NCBI GenBank assembly: GCA_004352715.1
Contig: SCFE01000061.1
Span: forward strand, 143,688 to 207,687
Length of the DNA: 64,000 nucleotides
Reading direction: 5' to 3'
Source: Hofstenia miamia
Lineage: Eukaryota; Xenacoelomorpha; Acoela
Positions 24,286 through 35,577 of this stretch are shown here, piece by piece. Below the pieces are notes generated by a model. The model was not told the DNA's origin, did no database searches, and saw nothing but the letters and a program-made list of their open reading frames with translations. Position 1 is the first letter of the stretch, and each line of letters begins with the position of its first letter. The position numbers and the translations under genes were made by a program.

Positions 24286-24879
24286 TAATTGAAGAATATC
24301 TAGCAGTATTTCTTATTGTATTTACACAAAATAAATGAAACGATTAATTCTTAAAAACACTTAACATTAAACGTTTAAGGCATCTAATACATTTTGAGAG
24401 TAAATTGCTGCTTAATTGATGAGATATTTATCTAACTTTATCGTGCAAGTATCTTACATAAGGCAGTTCAAAGCAAATCTGTAACAACTTAAAATTACTC
24501 TTTTCTAATTTTAGCAATGTTTGAGTAATAGAACATTTGGGTTCTATTTTGAAACAAAGAAAATCAACCTAGAAGGAATGTTTTATTCTGAAATCCATAT
24601 TTTTAGGGCATTCTTAGGTTATCAATGAGTGATACTTAAAAAATACAGTATATTATAATCATAAATTTCAATAAAAATTTTCATTGCTAATTTCCATACA
24701 TCTTGTCAAAACTTTTATTTCAATCCAAAATTTCGAACGTGAAGTCAAACATTCTCTTAAAAATACAGTTATTGCACAGTTTTAAAAAATCATAAATTAT
24801 TAACAAAAATTAACAAGGTTAATCTTAAGCTTCTTCGAAAAAATAAACAAGTGAATAAAACAAAGTTAAATTGCAAGTC

Positions 24880-25500
24880 TTTATTAAAAATAAACAAAAC
24901 TAATCATAGAACAAATTCGTCACATTTGCAGCAACACAGTACCGTACATTGGAGTTATAAGCGGTTACATTTACATCTACTCGTGCTACAGCCCTTTTTG
25001 CAAGAACACTTGGTAAGTCATTGACGAAAGGGATCGCGGCAAGAATTTTTTAATGAGGAGATCAACAATTCCTAAAAAATGATAACCACAACACTAACGT
25101 TCAAGAGAAGTTTTAAAATTTTCGATCTTTTTCTGTAAATTTTTCGATGTGTTTCTACGATCTGGACGTGATTCTATAAATTCTTTCGCAATATCAATCA
25201 ATGGTTTCGATTGGCGGCACTTTCGTCTAGAATATCTGCCACGTCTCTCCTATTTTCATGCATCAACATTCAGAAGGGCTACTAAAATTGGGCCTGACTA
25301 GTACTTTGACCCCAGATGTTTTTACCTGGCATGTTGCACGTTTGTTATGTTCTTGTAAAACAGCTTTCGTTGGAGGGATAGAGTTATATGGTCTCTGTTT
25401 CATTGTCGTTGCTTTCCTAAGATCATCACCCGGTGTTTCGCAAAGGAAACATTTCGCTTTGCTTCTCTGATTTGTTCGAGGTACTTTGTTTCCTTTGTCG
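24880..25500 (-). pseudogene. Relic of a transposon-associated protein with CxC cluster
   Basis: On the - strand, about 25400-25330 reads SIPPTKAVLQEHNKRATCQ, followed by a WGQS-like and PSE.GW segment. After frame changes, about 25020-24965 reads TKCSCKKGCSTSRCKCNR, with CC.C..C-type residues further down. From memory, this combination (PTKAAL..H.KRA..Q, then C.CKKGC....CKC) marks the C-terminal region of a protein widespread in transposon-rich invertebrate genomes. Its biochemical role is not established. Multiple stops separate the pieces. The upstream stretch at 25780-26230 may belong to the same element. Confidence 0.5.
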
Positions 25501-26455
25501 TCATCTTTGTAACTTCTTGGTACTTATCTTTTTTAGCTGACTCCAGTTTTGTATTGCAGAAAACTCGCCACCATGGTTTTTTCCAGATTTTTTTCAATAT
25601 CAAGACTTCGAAGATCATAACTGTTATGGAGAACATTGAGAGATTGAAACAAAAGAATATTCCTTGCTAAAGTAATATAGCTGCTATTTTCTGATTTAGC
25701 AGGATTTGTTTTAGGTCCTCTTCTTTGTCTGTTGAAGTGGAGTCTATTAATAGTCTATAACCTTAATAAACTTAGTTCGGTAGTCCCGCGCTGACACATC
25801 CTGTCAATTCAGGGGCTAATTAGACCGCATTTGAGATACAAAGTTATTGCAGTACAGTGAACCCAATGCCGAGTTTCACAGCAGTGAGGTCACCAATGTG
25901 CCTTGGTAATGTCTAACCATCACAGTTATCAGTTGTTACATTTACTTTCTCAGTCTTTTGAGTGCATTGCGTTCTTTTGACTTATTCCACTTGGAAATCT
26001 TGAAAATACACTTCCATAAGCTGATATGCCACAATATAGTGGAGGTTTGAAATAAGGGTTTTCCTTCCTCTAGCTGAGATACCTTATCAGGTTAATGAGC
26101 CGCATCTACCCATAACAACTGGTTTTAGGGCGCAAATGACCCGCCTTCTTATCTCAATAGAAGCCGGTCCGCCATGTCCAGACTATATGAGTTGGACTTC
26201 AGTTGTCAGAGGCTGTTTGATTCGATGCCACTGAGAACATTTTGTAAACAGTAGGCGTTTATAAACAGTAGAAATAGCAGAACTTTCGAGTGAGATAAGT
26301 TATAACCAATGGAGATCTTAGAAAAGTGAGGCGATCTAAACTAGAATCTGTGATTAAAGTATTTTTATCTAAAATTTAAAGGAAAATTTGAATTTAGATT
26401 CCTCATTTTGGAAAATTGGAATTTAAAAGAGATGTTCCAGGAATGAGAATACGTT
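25500..26455 (-). other. GC-richer non-coding stretch, probable transposon 5' part
   Basis: Bases about 25780-26230 are clearly richer in G and C than the surroundings (CCCGCGCTGACACATCCTGT, GACCCGCCTTCTTATCTC, GAAGCCGGTCCGCCATGTCC). There is no open frame. It lies directly upstream (on the - strand) of the CxC-protein relic and ends just before the hAT element at 26464. Probably untranslated or eroded sequence of the same element. Confidence 0.35.
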
Positions 26456-27007
26456 ATTCTCAGTAGGGATGTGCCGGAATCCGGATCCGGTATCCGGTAA
26501 AATCGGCAATTTCACAACCGGATCTGGAAATCCAAATTTTACCGGATAACATATTCTGACATAAAACTTGATTCAAAAATGGAATTTTCGAGGAAAAAGT
26601 TATATTTTTCTATGATATGCAACAAAACAATTTGTTTTTCTGACATATCAGGAAGTAATCTATTTAATACTTATCCATTTTCATTCGCAAGACGTCGATA
26701 ATTGGGGAATTAGGTTGTTCATCATTAAAGATTAAGGCATCCAAAAGTGCAAAAATATAAGTCATATATTTTTCTGTTGGTCTATTTTGAAGTCTGCTTA
26801 AAATTAGATGATTTTCAGACCCAGGGTGTGGCTAAAAAGCAAATTACAAAGTCATAAAAGCTATATTTTGTTTTTTGAAAAGTACAGTAATATTTGTAGC
26901 TGAAATGTCATAGAATTCATTTCATTAAATTAAGAAAAAAGCTTAAAAATATATGCTGGATTGCGACTGCTTTAAATAATTTGAACTAATATATATATAT
27001 ATATATA

Positions 27008-27197
27008 NNNNNNNNNNNNNNNNNNNNNNNNNNNNNNNNNNNNNNNNNNNNNNNNNNNNNNNNNNNNNNNNNNNNNNNNNNNNNNNNNNNNNNNNNNNNN
27101 NNNNNNNNNNNNNNNNNNNNNNNNNNNNNNNNNNNNNNNNNNNNNNNNNNNNNNNNNNNNNNNNNNNNNNNNNNNNNNNNNNNNNNNNNNNNNNNNN
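27008..27197. other. Assembly gap (190 N)
   Basis: Run of N flanked on both sides by (TA)n, so the gap probably reflects an unresolved microsatellite inside hAT copy 1. Confidence 0.99.
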
Positions 27198-27229
<32 letters not shown>

Positions 27230-27233
<4 letters not shown>

Positions 27234-27572
27234 CTTGTTAACGAGCCGACATTTCCAAGCTCGGCTCGGCTCGCCACATATAATCTTTGAATGAGACTTG
27301 TTTAATTCGGTATTTTTTTAAAAATATTGTGCTCAAAGAATTTTTTACATAACTCTTCCTATTATTTAATAAACATTTCTTAAATAAGATTATAGGAGAG
27401 GCATACTGACTGCAAAAAATAAGAAAAATCTCCATAATCAAATTAACAAGCAGAACTATAAACTTGCTTTGCCTAAATAGGCTCGTTTTATGTCGAATAC
27501 TGTGCTCTAGCCCGGATTGGCCCTGCTCGGCTCGGATCGGCTCGTTAGAAGCTCGGCTCGTTGACAAGTCTG
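27230..27572. mobile_element. Nested MITE with CTCG-rich terminal inverted repeats
   Basis: The left end is CAGACTTGTTAACGAGCCGA. The right end, complemented, is CAGACTTGTCAACGAGCCGA, differing at one base. Inside each end lie repeated GCTCGGCTCG words. It is 343 bp long, sits in a TA tract inside hAT copy 1, and is absent at the equivalent place in hAT copy 2. The CAG start and size suggest a hAT-type MITE, but the target duplication cannot be told apart within the TA tract. Confidence 0.85.
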
Positions 27573-27696
27573 ATATATATATGTATTCATTCATTCAATT
27601 TCAATTAATGTACTTACAGGCTATCCCCAGAAATTTAATTGTCTGCTAATTGTTGACCCGATCCACTAGTCGATGCGTTTCTAGCTCTGACCATGT

Positions 27697-28190
27697 ATGT
27701 TGGCAGCTGAAACAATATTAAAGGAACAATATGTATTGTTATTTCATCGATTTTGTAAGGCACACATGTTGCAGAACTGTGCCATGCGTATTCAGGCAAA
27801 ATATATCAGGGTTGACAATTTAATTGCTTCAATTAAGGCTGTTATCATAAAATATCAAAGTTGTTCAATATTTGACAGAGTTGAAATTCCACCAGATGTT
27901 GTTATTACTCCGACCCTTGATCTTGGACATGTTACCTGTGAATGTAAAATAATCCCTTATATTAAGTCATGATTAGAAAATATCAGTTTCACTGTTATAA
28001 TGGAATGAAAGGGGATGGACATTTAATCGGAATTGCATGTCAAGTTGCGAAAATGTCAAACAACATCAGCTGCAGTTGAGAGATGTTTCTTTATGTTAAG
28101 AAAACTTTTCGCCTATGACAGAAATCTTAACTACAATAATATATGGAAATTTATGTGCTGTTATTATAATTTAGTAAAGCAATTGCCTTA
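27697..28190 (+). pseudogene. hAT transposase C-terminal relic
   Basis: 27697-27969 encodes NLIASIKAVIIKYQSCSIF and VEIPPDVVITP, matching the hAT stretch that normally reads (..IP.PVVTRWGTWL). Here the W-containing part is shifted away. After frame changes, about 28055-28185 reads TSAAVERCFFMLRKLFAYDR, then NYNNIWKFMCCYYN, the conserved C-terminal dimerisation region of hAT transposases. The catalytic N-terminal half is absent, so it is not functional. The same truncated frame with the same disruption occurs at 41087-41480. Confidence 0.78.
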
Positions 28191-28519
28191 AAGATTAACT
28201 TATTATGTAAGAGTTTTTGTATTTGTTTATATCTTGTTCTCAGTAATAGAAAAACATTCAATATTGGTTAAATGGATCATTTTGAAAAATGGATGGTCAT
28301 ATTTTAGGGCATATTTCACTAAATTCCATCATATTTTGTCATAAAAATATGGTCAAATTTTTTTTTTGAAGTCATATTATTGGTTGCCCTATTAATAATT
28401 GAACAATATATTATCCGGGATCCAGTAAATTATCCAGTATCTGGCAGTCAAATTATCCGGAATAATCCGGTATCCGGTTTATTCAATTCACAATCCGGAT
28501 CCCAACCCTAATTCTCAGG

Positions 28520-29222
28520 CAGTATATTAATATAATTAAAAATTCATATTGCTAAAAAAGGAGCGTATTTTACACATTAAATGAATTGAAATAAATTTTA
28601 TCTAGACTTTAATATCAAATTTCTATGATTCCTGCATAAAATTTTCGTCACGTAGTATACATTTTTAAAATTCGTGCTTTTGCTAAAGTTAATTATTTTT
28701 GCAAATACGTTTTGACAACGCTGTTAACAATTAAAAGGAAATTACAAATCATAAGCTTTTGCAATGATTATTTCGCCTAATTTCCAATCAAAATAGAACG
28801 TAGGTTTCATTGGCTAGGAAGTGAATAAATACGTGCCCTGAAAAGATATTTAGAATTTGGATATTTAAAATAGCTTAGTAAGTATGTCTCATATCTTTAC
28901 CTTCTTAATGGCTAAGAATTCTGTATTTTAGCCAGGACGGCATAGGAAATGTAAAATTTTTTTAAAATATTTTTTGACAGTCGCATTTCAGATGCCTAAG
29001 ATTCATTTCAAATGCCGTTGTTTTTATACAACATTTTTAAATAGTGGAAACTGGAAGTGATTACATTTAAACATACTTTAGAAATTAGTGCTGTGCAGTT
29101 TTTTTGCAACAATAGAGTATACAAATTTAGAGGTTTATGAATTTCAAACATGAGGGTAGAATGTGGTAACCAAATGCTTACCTTTTTGGAATAAAATTGT
29201 AAATTGCTACAACTAACTATAG

Positions 29223-29256
<34 letters not shown>

Positions 29257-29950
29257 GCTTACGATTGAATAATATTGACTTCACTGTAAATCTATAAAAA
29301 ATTTTAACATCAAGCCTCTTCCTGTGCACTGAATTTAATTTGTGATACAGTCACAAAACATTTGACATACTAAGCATAGCATAACTGTTATGCAGATTTA
29401 CTCTTAGTATATCATTTCATAATTGTACTTTTAAAAAATGTAACGTTAACTAGACATTGTAAACCTAATAAAATTGATTGTTATATTCTACTAAAATATG
29501 TTACACGTTCATACATTATTACAATATTTAATATAGTGTGTTCTAATAACAAATTTTGAAACCTCACGTCCTAAATTCTTTTAGAGAAAAATTATATAAA
29601 ATTTCAGATAGTTTCAAATTTTCAATTAGGATTTTCCAAATTATGTATTCGGAATGTAAAATTTGGATACAATTCCAATTGTGGTGAAAAAGTAGAGGAT
29701 TACCTTGCAAAGCGTTGTCCATTAGGTCAACACAGTATTCAACATTCAACAACGCTGTTTGAATGCCAAAAATTTATAAAAAAATCACAATTTTTACATT
29801 CCGAGGCACAAATCAAAACTAATTATATGCTAAAAATAATATTTCTTGCCTTGGAAACTCAATAATTTTATATTATTGTCTTGCTTTATACATATATATC
29901 AATCTAATAATCGATAGAAAAACTATTCTATAAGAATATTTTGAATTTAG
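28520..29950. other. Gene-free AT-rich region upstream of the GPCR gene
   Basis: Contains a (TA)n microsatellite at about 29228-29254. No coding frame is recognisable. The receptor promoter should lie at its right end, but no TATA or initiator element stands out in such AT-rich sequence. Confidence 0.45.
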
Positions 29951-29954
29951 AAAA

Positions 29955-32900
29955 ATGGAAAACACATCGCTAACTGAAGATAGTGTAATTAAAACATTCG
30001 AGATTGCACGAACATATGCATGTTTATTCGGCTTAGTTCTGGCTATTATTGGAATTTTCCTCAATATCCTAACCTACAAAACTGCTAAATTTTTGGGAAA
30101 ATTTAATTCCTCTATTGTGCTTATTCAATTGCTAGCCATATGGGACAGCATAGCAATAATTCAGGTGAGAATTGAATTTAATTTTTCTGTCATAGTCATT
30201 AACTATTATGTGGTATTGATAAAATGCTTCCAAAACTGTGCACAAGCAAAAATGAGTTTTATTAATAATTCCCGAACAACAATACTATGTTTCCATTTGT
30301 AGAAGCCTTTTGAAGCCTGTCTTTTTCTCTCATAAAAGGCCTTTAATGCAATCCAATAAATTAAATGTAAAATTTTCTATGTAAAAGCGTAGAAACAACT
30401 GTTTTTAACCTTCAGCTGATTTCTAAAAATTTTTTATGATCCTAGAAAAAATTTTAAACGCTCATATCTTTAAGGCTATTCTAAATCTGGAAGTACCACA
30501 TGATAGAGGATTTGCTCTTGATGTAAATTGTTTTTTTATGATAATTAAAATATCAATGTCTGTATTTTATAATATTTAAAACTATATTTTACATTATGAG
30601 TTTATCATTTTGATTAAATTTTATAAATTGAAAAACTCTTGCCTCCAAATTTTTTGAAATTCCGAAATACTACATGCCAAACTTTAGTCGAGTGCAAATA
30701 ACTTAACTTGATTGTACGTCGAATTAAAATGAGTAAAATATAATCTAAGGTAAAAAGATGCAACATAACGTACTAATATTTACATATTATTGGTAAGCTG
30801 ATTTGCAGTACTAACCCATTACATTAAAAAGACAATGTTTTGTATACTTAACTTTTAGGATGGCATAGTAAATCTTGGAGGAAAATACTTTGGCATTGAT
30901 GTTACTAAAGTAGAAATAATATGTGAGTTTTATTATTTCCACAGCTTCGGAAGCTCACACGTTGCAAGCTATCACTTAGTGGCCTTAGTTATTGACAGAT
31001 TCATCGCAATTAAGGTATCTGATTTTTATGTATGTTGAAGCATACAAAACTACATGATGTATGCAGCTTTTGTAGTGTGTAAGACTACACAAACAACCTA
31101 TAATGTATATTGAAGTCCAATCGAGACTCTTCATAATTCCAAATGTTATATATTTATAGATATCGTTCAAACCTTTATAATCAGTAGAAAGACTTATAAG
31201 TTTGTGTATGACGCGTTTTGTGTTCTCTATTACAATATTAAAATTAATTTTTAGTTAATTTCCATGTCTGCTGCAAGTTATCTCAATTTGATATCTTTAG
31301 AAAATGGCGCAACACATTGGCTTTTGCGATTTTTTAATTTTTTAAAAACTAATTAACACTAATTTCCTTTTAGCATAACAATAATTTTTTCAAAGATTTG
31401 TTAGATTAGGTCCTGTCAGAAATTCATTAACTAAACATTTCAAATAAATCATGGAAAAACTTGTTTAATAAATTTTAATCTTAAAAGATTACTTAAATAT
31501 TACTCACTTATTGCAAATTCTTATCATCCTAAATTTCATAGTTTATACAAATGTAGGCGTATTAATGGTTATGTGATTCATTGCGTGCTTTCAAAAAAGT
31601 TTGTTGAACGTATAGCCTCTCACATTTTGTTCTGGATTATAAAAAGCATTTTCATTGCTATCTGAAAAGTTACTGTTTTATTGATGAAATTTTTTCAAAG
31701 TTCGATTATTTAGAAACTGCATTTCAAATCAGTTATTTTCGAAAGATTTGAAGCATTAATTATTTTCCTCATAAATTTAATCATATTTAAGATATTGCTT
31801 TGTTACATGTGAAGCAATCTGCACTCATTTTCTAAAATTCTGCAAATTTCCTAGAATGATCTTCGAGTTGTTGCAAAAATACTGTGCAAATCACCATGTG
31901 AGTTATACTTAATTAGTGATGATATTAAAGTTTAAGAGGGAGATTGTGTTATAATGATTAGAATCCCTCGAATCATGATTTTAATAATAATTTAGAAGTG
32001 GATAAAAACCAAGAGCTTGCTTTTATCATTTCCTAATTTATCGAAGACATGAATTGCCATAGCAACAAAGCGTAGACTTATTTTATACCAATAAGTTTAG
32101 ATTTATTTTTAGTTTCCTGTTTGGTATCGCTTAAATGGAACTCCTCGATTTGCTTATATTACCAGCATTGCAATCACCGTCGCTGCATACATTCTATCAA
32201 TTCCATCTGTATATTTTTTCTCGTTAGAAGACGGAGTATGTTTGATGACGGGAGATGCATTGCTTTTCAGTGGTACCTAGGGTTTCTTTCTTATGTCGTG
32301 TACTCTTCGCTACCCTTCAGTTTGATATTCATCTTCAATTTTTATTTCATTTACTATCTTACCACTATGCGTAAGGTGTACGTATTTTGTATTTATTAAT
32401 AAAAAATCTTAGTATGTGGCCAAAAAAATTCTAAAATCCGCAACCTCTGACTTTGCCCCTCAATGCGTTTGAAATATCTTTGCATATATCAAGAAACAGT
32501 CAAAGTTTTTTAACTTAGTTAATTTGATGAAGTTAATATGTATATAAAAGGCTGTGAGAATTGATATACTATATATTTTGTCTAGATTACATCGACTGAA
32601 TGAATCATTTCAGCAACTGTTTGTATTACACATTAAAGCATTACTAAAAACTGTTTTACGTTTGTAAAAATATAGTTAGTTAAAATAATTTTTAAAATAT
32701 TTTTAGAAAATCAACATCTGAAAGAGATTCTCAGAATCGCAACATGGCATTGATGTTGACAACCGTTAGCATATCATTTCTCATTTTTACTTTATCTTGT
32801 GGATTGTTGTTGTTTTGGTATTTTAATTTCACTGTAAAAACTGATAGAGATGCTGCATTGGCTAACTTAATAGAAGTTGGATTTGAAATTCCCGCTATTT

Positions 32901-32995
32901 TTAATTCCTCCTTGAATTTTATTTTCTTTTATTTCAGTGGAAGAGGATATAGAGTTGCTTCAGCAAAGATGATCTCATCGTTAGTATCTAACTAA
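29955..32995 (+). CDS. Class A (rhodopsin-type) G-protein-coupled receptor, four exons
   Basis: Predicted plasma-membrane receptor of about 306 residues. Exon 1 is 29955-30164 (TM1 ACLFGLVLAIIGIFLNILTY, TM2 IVLIQLLAIWDSIAII). Exon 2 is 30859-31014 (first disulfide Cys in IICEFYYF, TM3, DRF in place of DRY). Exon 3 is 32113-32377 (TM4; loop Cys in EDGVCLMTGD; TM5). Exon 4 is 32707-32995 (Ser/Asp-rich intracellular loop 3, TM6, and TM7 ending NSSLNFIFFYFSG, which replaces NPxxY). The splice sites are GT-AG and the phases agree (0, 0, 2; the last donor is GTACGT). The phase only works if one base is missing in exon 3 near 32262-32275, where the TM4-loop frame runs into TAG while the TM5 frame is open one step over. 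It could be a sequencing error, a young pseudogene or an unusual mini-intron. The short N-terminus suggests a peptide or small-ligand orphan receptor; the ligand is unknown. AATAAA overlaps the stop codon. Confidence 0.85.
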
Positions 32996-33000
32996 TAAAG

Positions 33001-34570
33001 TAAAACCTTTGTTTATTCATGATTTGTATGTTTTTGAAGTTCTTAGCTGCACCAATACTAAAATTAATATATTTTTCCTGAAAAATTAGTAACTAAAACA
33101 TTTTTAATGCACAAATAGTTTCACTAAATAGTACGCCCTAATTATCGCTTCTAGTCTATTGCTCTAAATTTTCAGTAATAATAAGGTAAATTTATGTAGA
33201 TGTTCCTTGTTTTTTGAAGTTTAAAATTTGGAGCCCAAATTTTATTTTTGATATAACTGAAAAAATATTTGTGAAATCAATTTACCTTTATTAAAACTTC
33301 CAATCTTTGATAGCTTTCAGCAACCTTGAAAAGTAGGCAAAAGACTATATATGCATTAAGTTCTTGAAGAAAACTTCTTATAAAAGTAAATATGAGAAAT
33401 CTTGAAGTTAATTTGCTTTTGCCTATAATATTTTTTTAAAATAAAAAAAATTTTAAACAAGATTACGTTAACTTTTTTATAGTTTTCATCACGTGTATCC
33501 AAGTTAGAAGAAGCAAATTTTTCATAAAGCCTGAAATGTGAATGATAGTTTTAATTACTTTGACTAACTAGTTTGTTAGTAAAAATCTCTATAAGTAAAA
33601 TTTATTGTTTTTGAAAAAAGAATTCACACATGCCTTCCTTATTTACGACTTACGTGAAATTTAGAATTAACATTAGTATTTTTGCTCGTATGCTGTGCAA
33701 CTAAGATTGTGCAGTTTTAAGATAATACCATTGCAAATGTGCACTAATCCTTGAAAATATTAGGATTAAATCATATTTAAAAAGTGATTGACTAAAAATT
33801 TTGCCAAAATATTGATAATGCTTTCAAGCATTTTGACGTTGGAAATACTCTTAAGTGTTGAATTGTAAGTAAATATGTCTTTTAATATACCAATATTTCA
33901 TTGCATTTATCATCGAAAATTGCATTAAATAATAAATCTAAATATTATATTTCATCAGGTAAATAAATTTTGGATAAGCATTTTTTCTAAATTTTGTGTT
34001 TATTATATAGTATTTCATTGATACATTGAATTTACACTTTAAATTATAATTTTGTAACATCTTGTGCATGGAAATAATATGAAATTGTGTAAATATTTTT
34101 TATTGTATAATATGTTCAAATATCATGATTTTTCAAAAAATTGTCGTTTATTCTTCACTCCTCTTAACAGTCAAATTGATATTTTAAGTGAGAAAATTAG
34201 GATAGAGATTTTTTACAAAGTCAAAAGTAGAACAAAAAATTAATATATATATTTATTTAATGATATCAGATCCTAATTGCATGTAGTATTATTTAAACAG
34301 CAACTTTAATAATTACAAAACAAGTACGCATGGCAAATGTAATCATACCTGCCCTTAATTTTAGCAGATCTTGATCTAGGCCCATCATTTTTATCAATTT
34401 TTTTAAAGATTATATTAATTGTATTAATCATTAGTAATTTAATAAAAAATGATAGTGAGTGTTTTTATTCTTCAACCTCGTCTTGTTGTTATTCTTACTT
34501 GAACTTTAATAAATAATAGAGAGAACATAGATTAATTTTGACTTGCTTCATATTCACAGACTCGCTTCAA
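33001..34570. other. Gene-free AT-rich region
   Basis: No supported gene, RNA or paired repeat between the receptor gene and the pogo relic. Confidence 0.5.
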
Positions 34571-34571
34571 A

Positions 34572-34745
34572 ATGGTTCGAACTTACAAACGCTAGCAAGA
34601 TGCTCATACATACAAGAATTACACAGAACAACAACTTGCCGATGCTGTGACATCAATCACATCTGGAGAGATGTCATATCGTCAAGCTAGCAACACATTC
34701 AACATCCCTATTGGAAAGTTGAATAATAGAATAATAGGAAAACAC
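34572..34745 (+). pseudogene. pogo-type transposase N-terminal HTH (psq) relic
   Basis: From ATG at 34572 the frame reads MVRTYKR, a TAG stop, then QDAHTYKNYTEQQLADAV and GEMSYRQASNTFNIPIGKL. This matches the N-terminal pipsqueak/CENP-B-type helix-turn-helix of pogo transposases (MVR.YKRK..R..YT.E.L..A...I..G.MSYR.AS..F.IP..TL). The frame leaves the family after about 55 residues. The DDE domain is missing. Compare the C-terminal pogo relic at 18.6-19.4 kb on the other strand. Confidence 0.68.
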
Positions 34746-34920
34746 AATGAAATTATAATTATTATAAAATCAATGTTTATATTAATTTCTTCTTAGTATT
34801 AAATGTATTTTATGTGATAAATTAAATAGTAATATAGTTTTCTGCCAATAAAACAACAATAAGATAAATGTTGCAATACTCAGAGTGTAGTATATAAAGA
34901 ACATATCTTCATGTATGTCC

Positions 34921-35133
34921 AAAGTAGTCCCAGGCAAGGGACTACTTTGAACATCACATCTTATTGAAGATAACTCTTCAAAGAATTAATATATTTGATC
35001 TAGTTTGAGCTACAGTTAGTTCCCATGATTGGCTATCAATGGTGTTCAAAGAAGCCCCTTATTTCAACAGAATATTGTGAAGGGCTTCATCAAAGTTGCC
35101 ATAGGTATATTACCTGTTCAAAGTAGCCCCACT
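34921..35133. repeat. Cluster of CAAAGTAG(T/C)CCC motifs in both orientations
   Basis: AAAGTAGTCCC at 34921-34931 and GGGACTACTTT at 34938-34948 form an 11-bp hairpin with a 6-nt loop. GTTCAAAGAAGCCCC near 35045 and GTTCAAAGTAGCCCC near 35118 repeat the motif. They lie between the pogo HTH relic and the LTR retrotransposon and may be the terminal or subterminal repeats of the pogo element. Confidence 0.6.
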
Positions 35134-35171
35134 CTACAGTACTAAATTGTGATCTGAATCTTTTCGCCTAC

Positions 35172-35255
35172 AGCCTATTTGATAGTAGATGCTACTAAAT
35201 TAGTATGGAATAACTTGGTTTTGGCTAATATTATACAAAGAATAATGATGCTAGA
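35172..35255 (+). repeat. 5' LTR remnant of the gypsy element
   Basis: Matches 39288-39359 over about 75 bp with a few substitutions. Directly followed by the putative primer-binding site at 35256. Confidence 0.75.
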
Positions 35256-35273
35256 TGGTGACCAACGACTGTG
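35256..35273 (+). other. Putative tRNA-Trp primer-binding site
   Basis: TGGTGACCAACGACTGTG directly after the LTR end. From memory, the 3' end of animal tRNA-Trp gives a complementary TGGTGACCCCGACGTGA. The first eight bases and the CGAC block agree. Such a site is typical of CsRn1-type gypsy elements. Match quality is moderate. Confidence 0.5.
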
Positions 35274-35577
35274 TAAAGAAACAAATTCTGAAACTGATTT
35301 TAATCTTTTCAATGTATTCTCTTAATGAAAAACTTCAACATCTCATCAAAAATGTAAGCTATTTGTCAATTATTAGAAATTCTTCATCTAAAATTAAGAA
35401 CATTACAAACGAATTAATAAATCCTTCTAAAGCTATATCATGTGGAAAAGTTTTTAATTTTTTCTTATGTGCAATACCAAAGTACTCCTCTCTCCTAACC
35501 ACTTAAATTATTAGAAAACAAAAATCCCTACTTTATGTACCACCACACTTTGAAAGCCTTAAACACAACTGCACTAA

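Larger units (their letters stand above)
26464..28510 (+). mobile_element. hAT transposon copy 1, perfect 8-bp target-site duplication
   Basis: The 8-bp duplication ATTCTCAG is present at 26456-26463 and 28511-28518. The left end is TAGGGATGTGCCGGAATCC. The right end, complemented, is TAGGGTTGGGATCCGGATTG. Both are followed by arrays of (A/T)TCCGG subterminal motifs. These are hAT hallmarks: 8-bp duplication, TAGGG ends and repeated subterminal binding sites. The interior holds a decayed transposase C-terminus (27697-28190), a nested MITE (27230-27572), TA microsatellite DNA and an assembly gap. A shorter relative lies at 40360-41731. Confidence 0.92.

Noticed and set aside
24153-24338. Open frame coding a Tyr-Ile-rich protein
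   Set aside because: It is simply the translation of a TA microsatellite.
26972-27594. Open frames on the - strand around the N gap
   Set aside because: They cross the gap and the inverted repeats of a MITE; no family resemblance.
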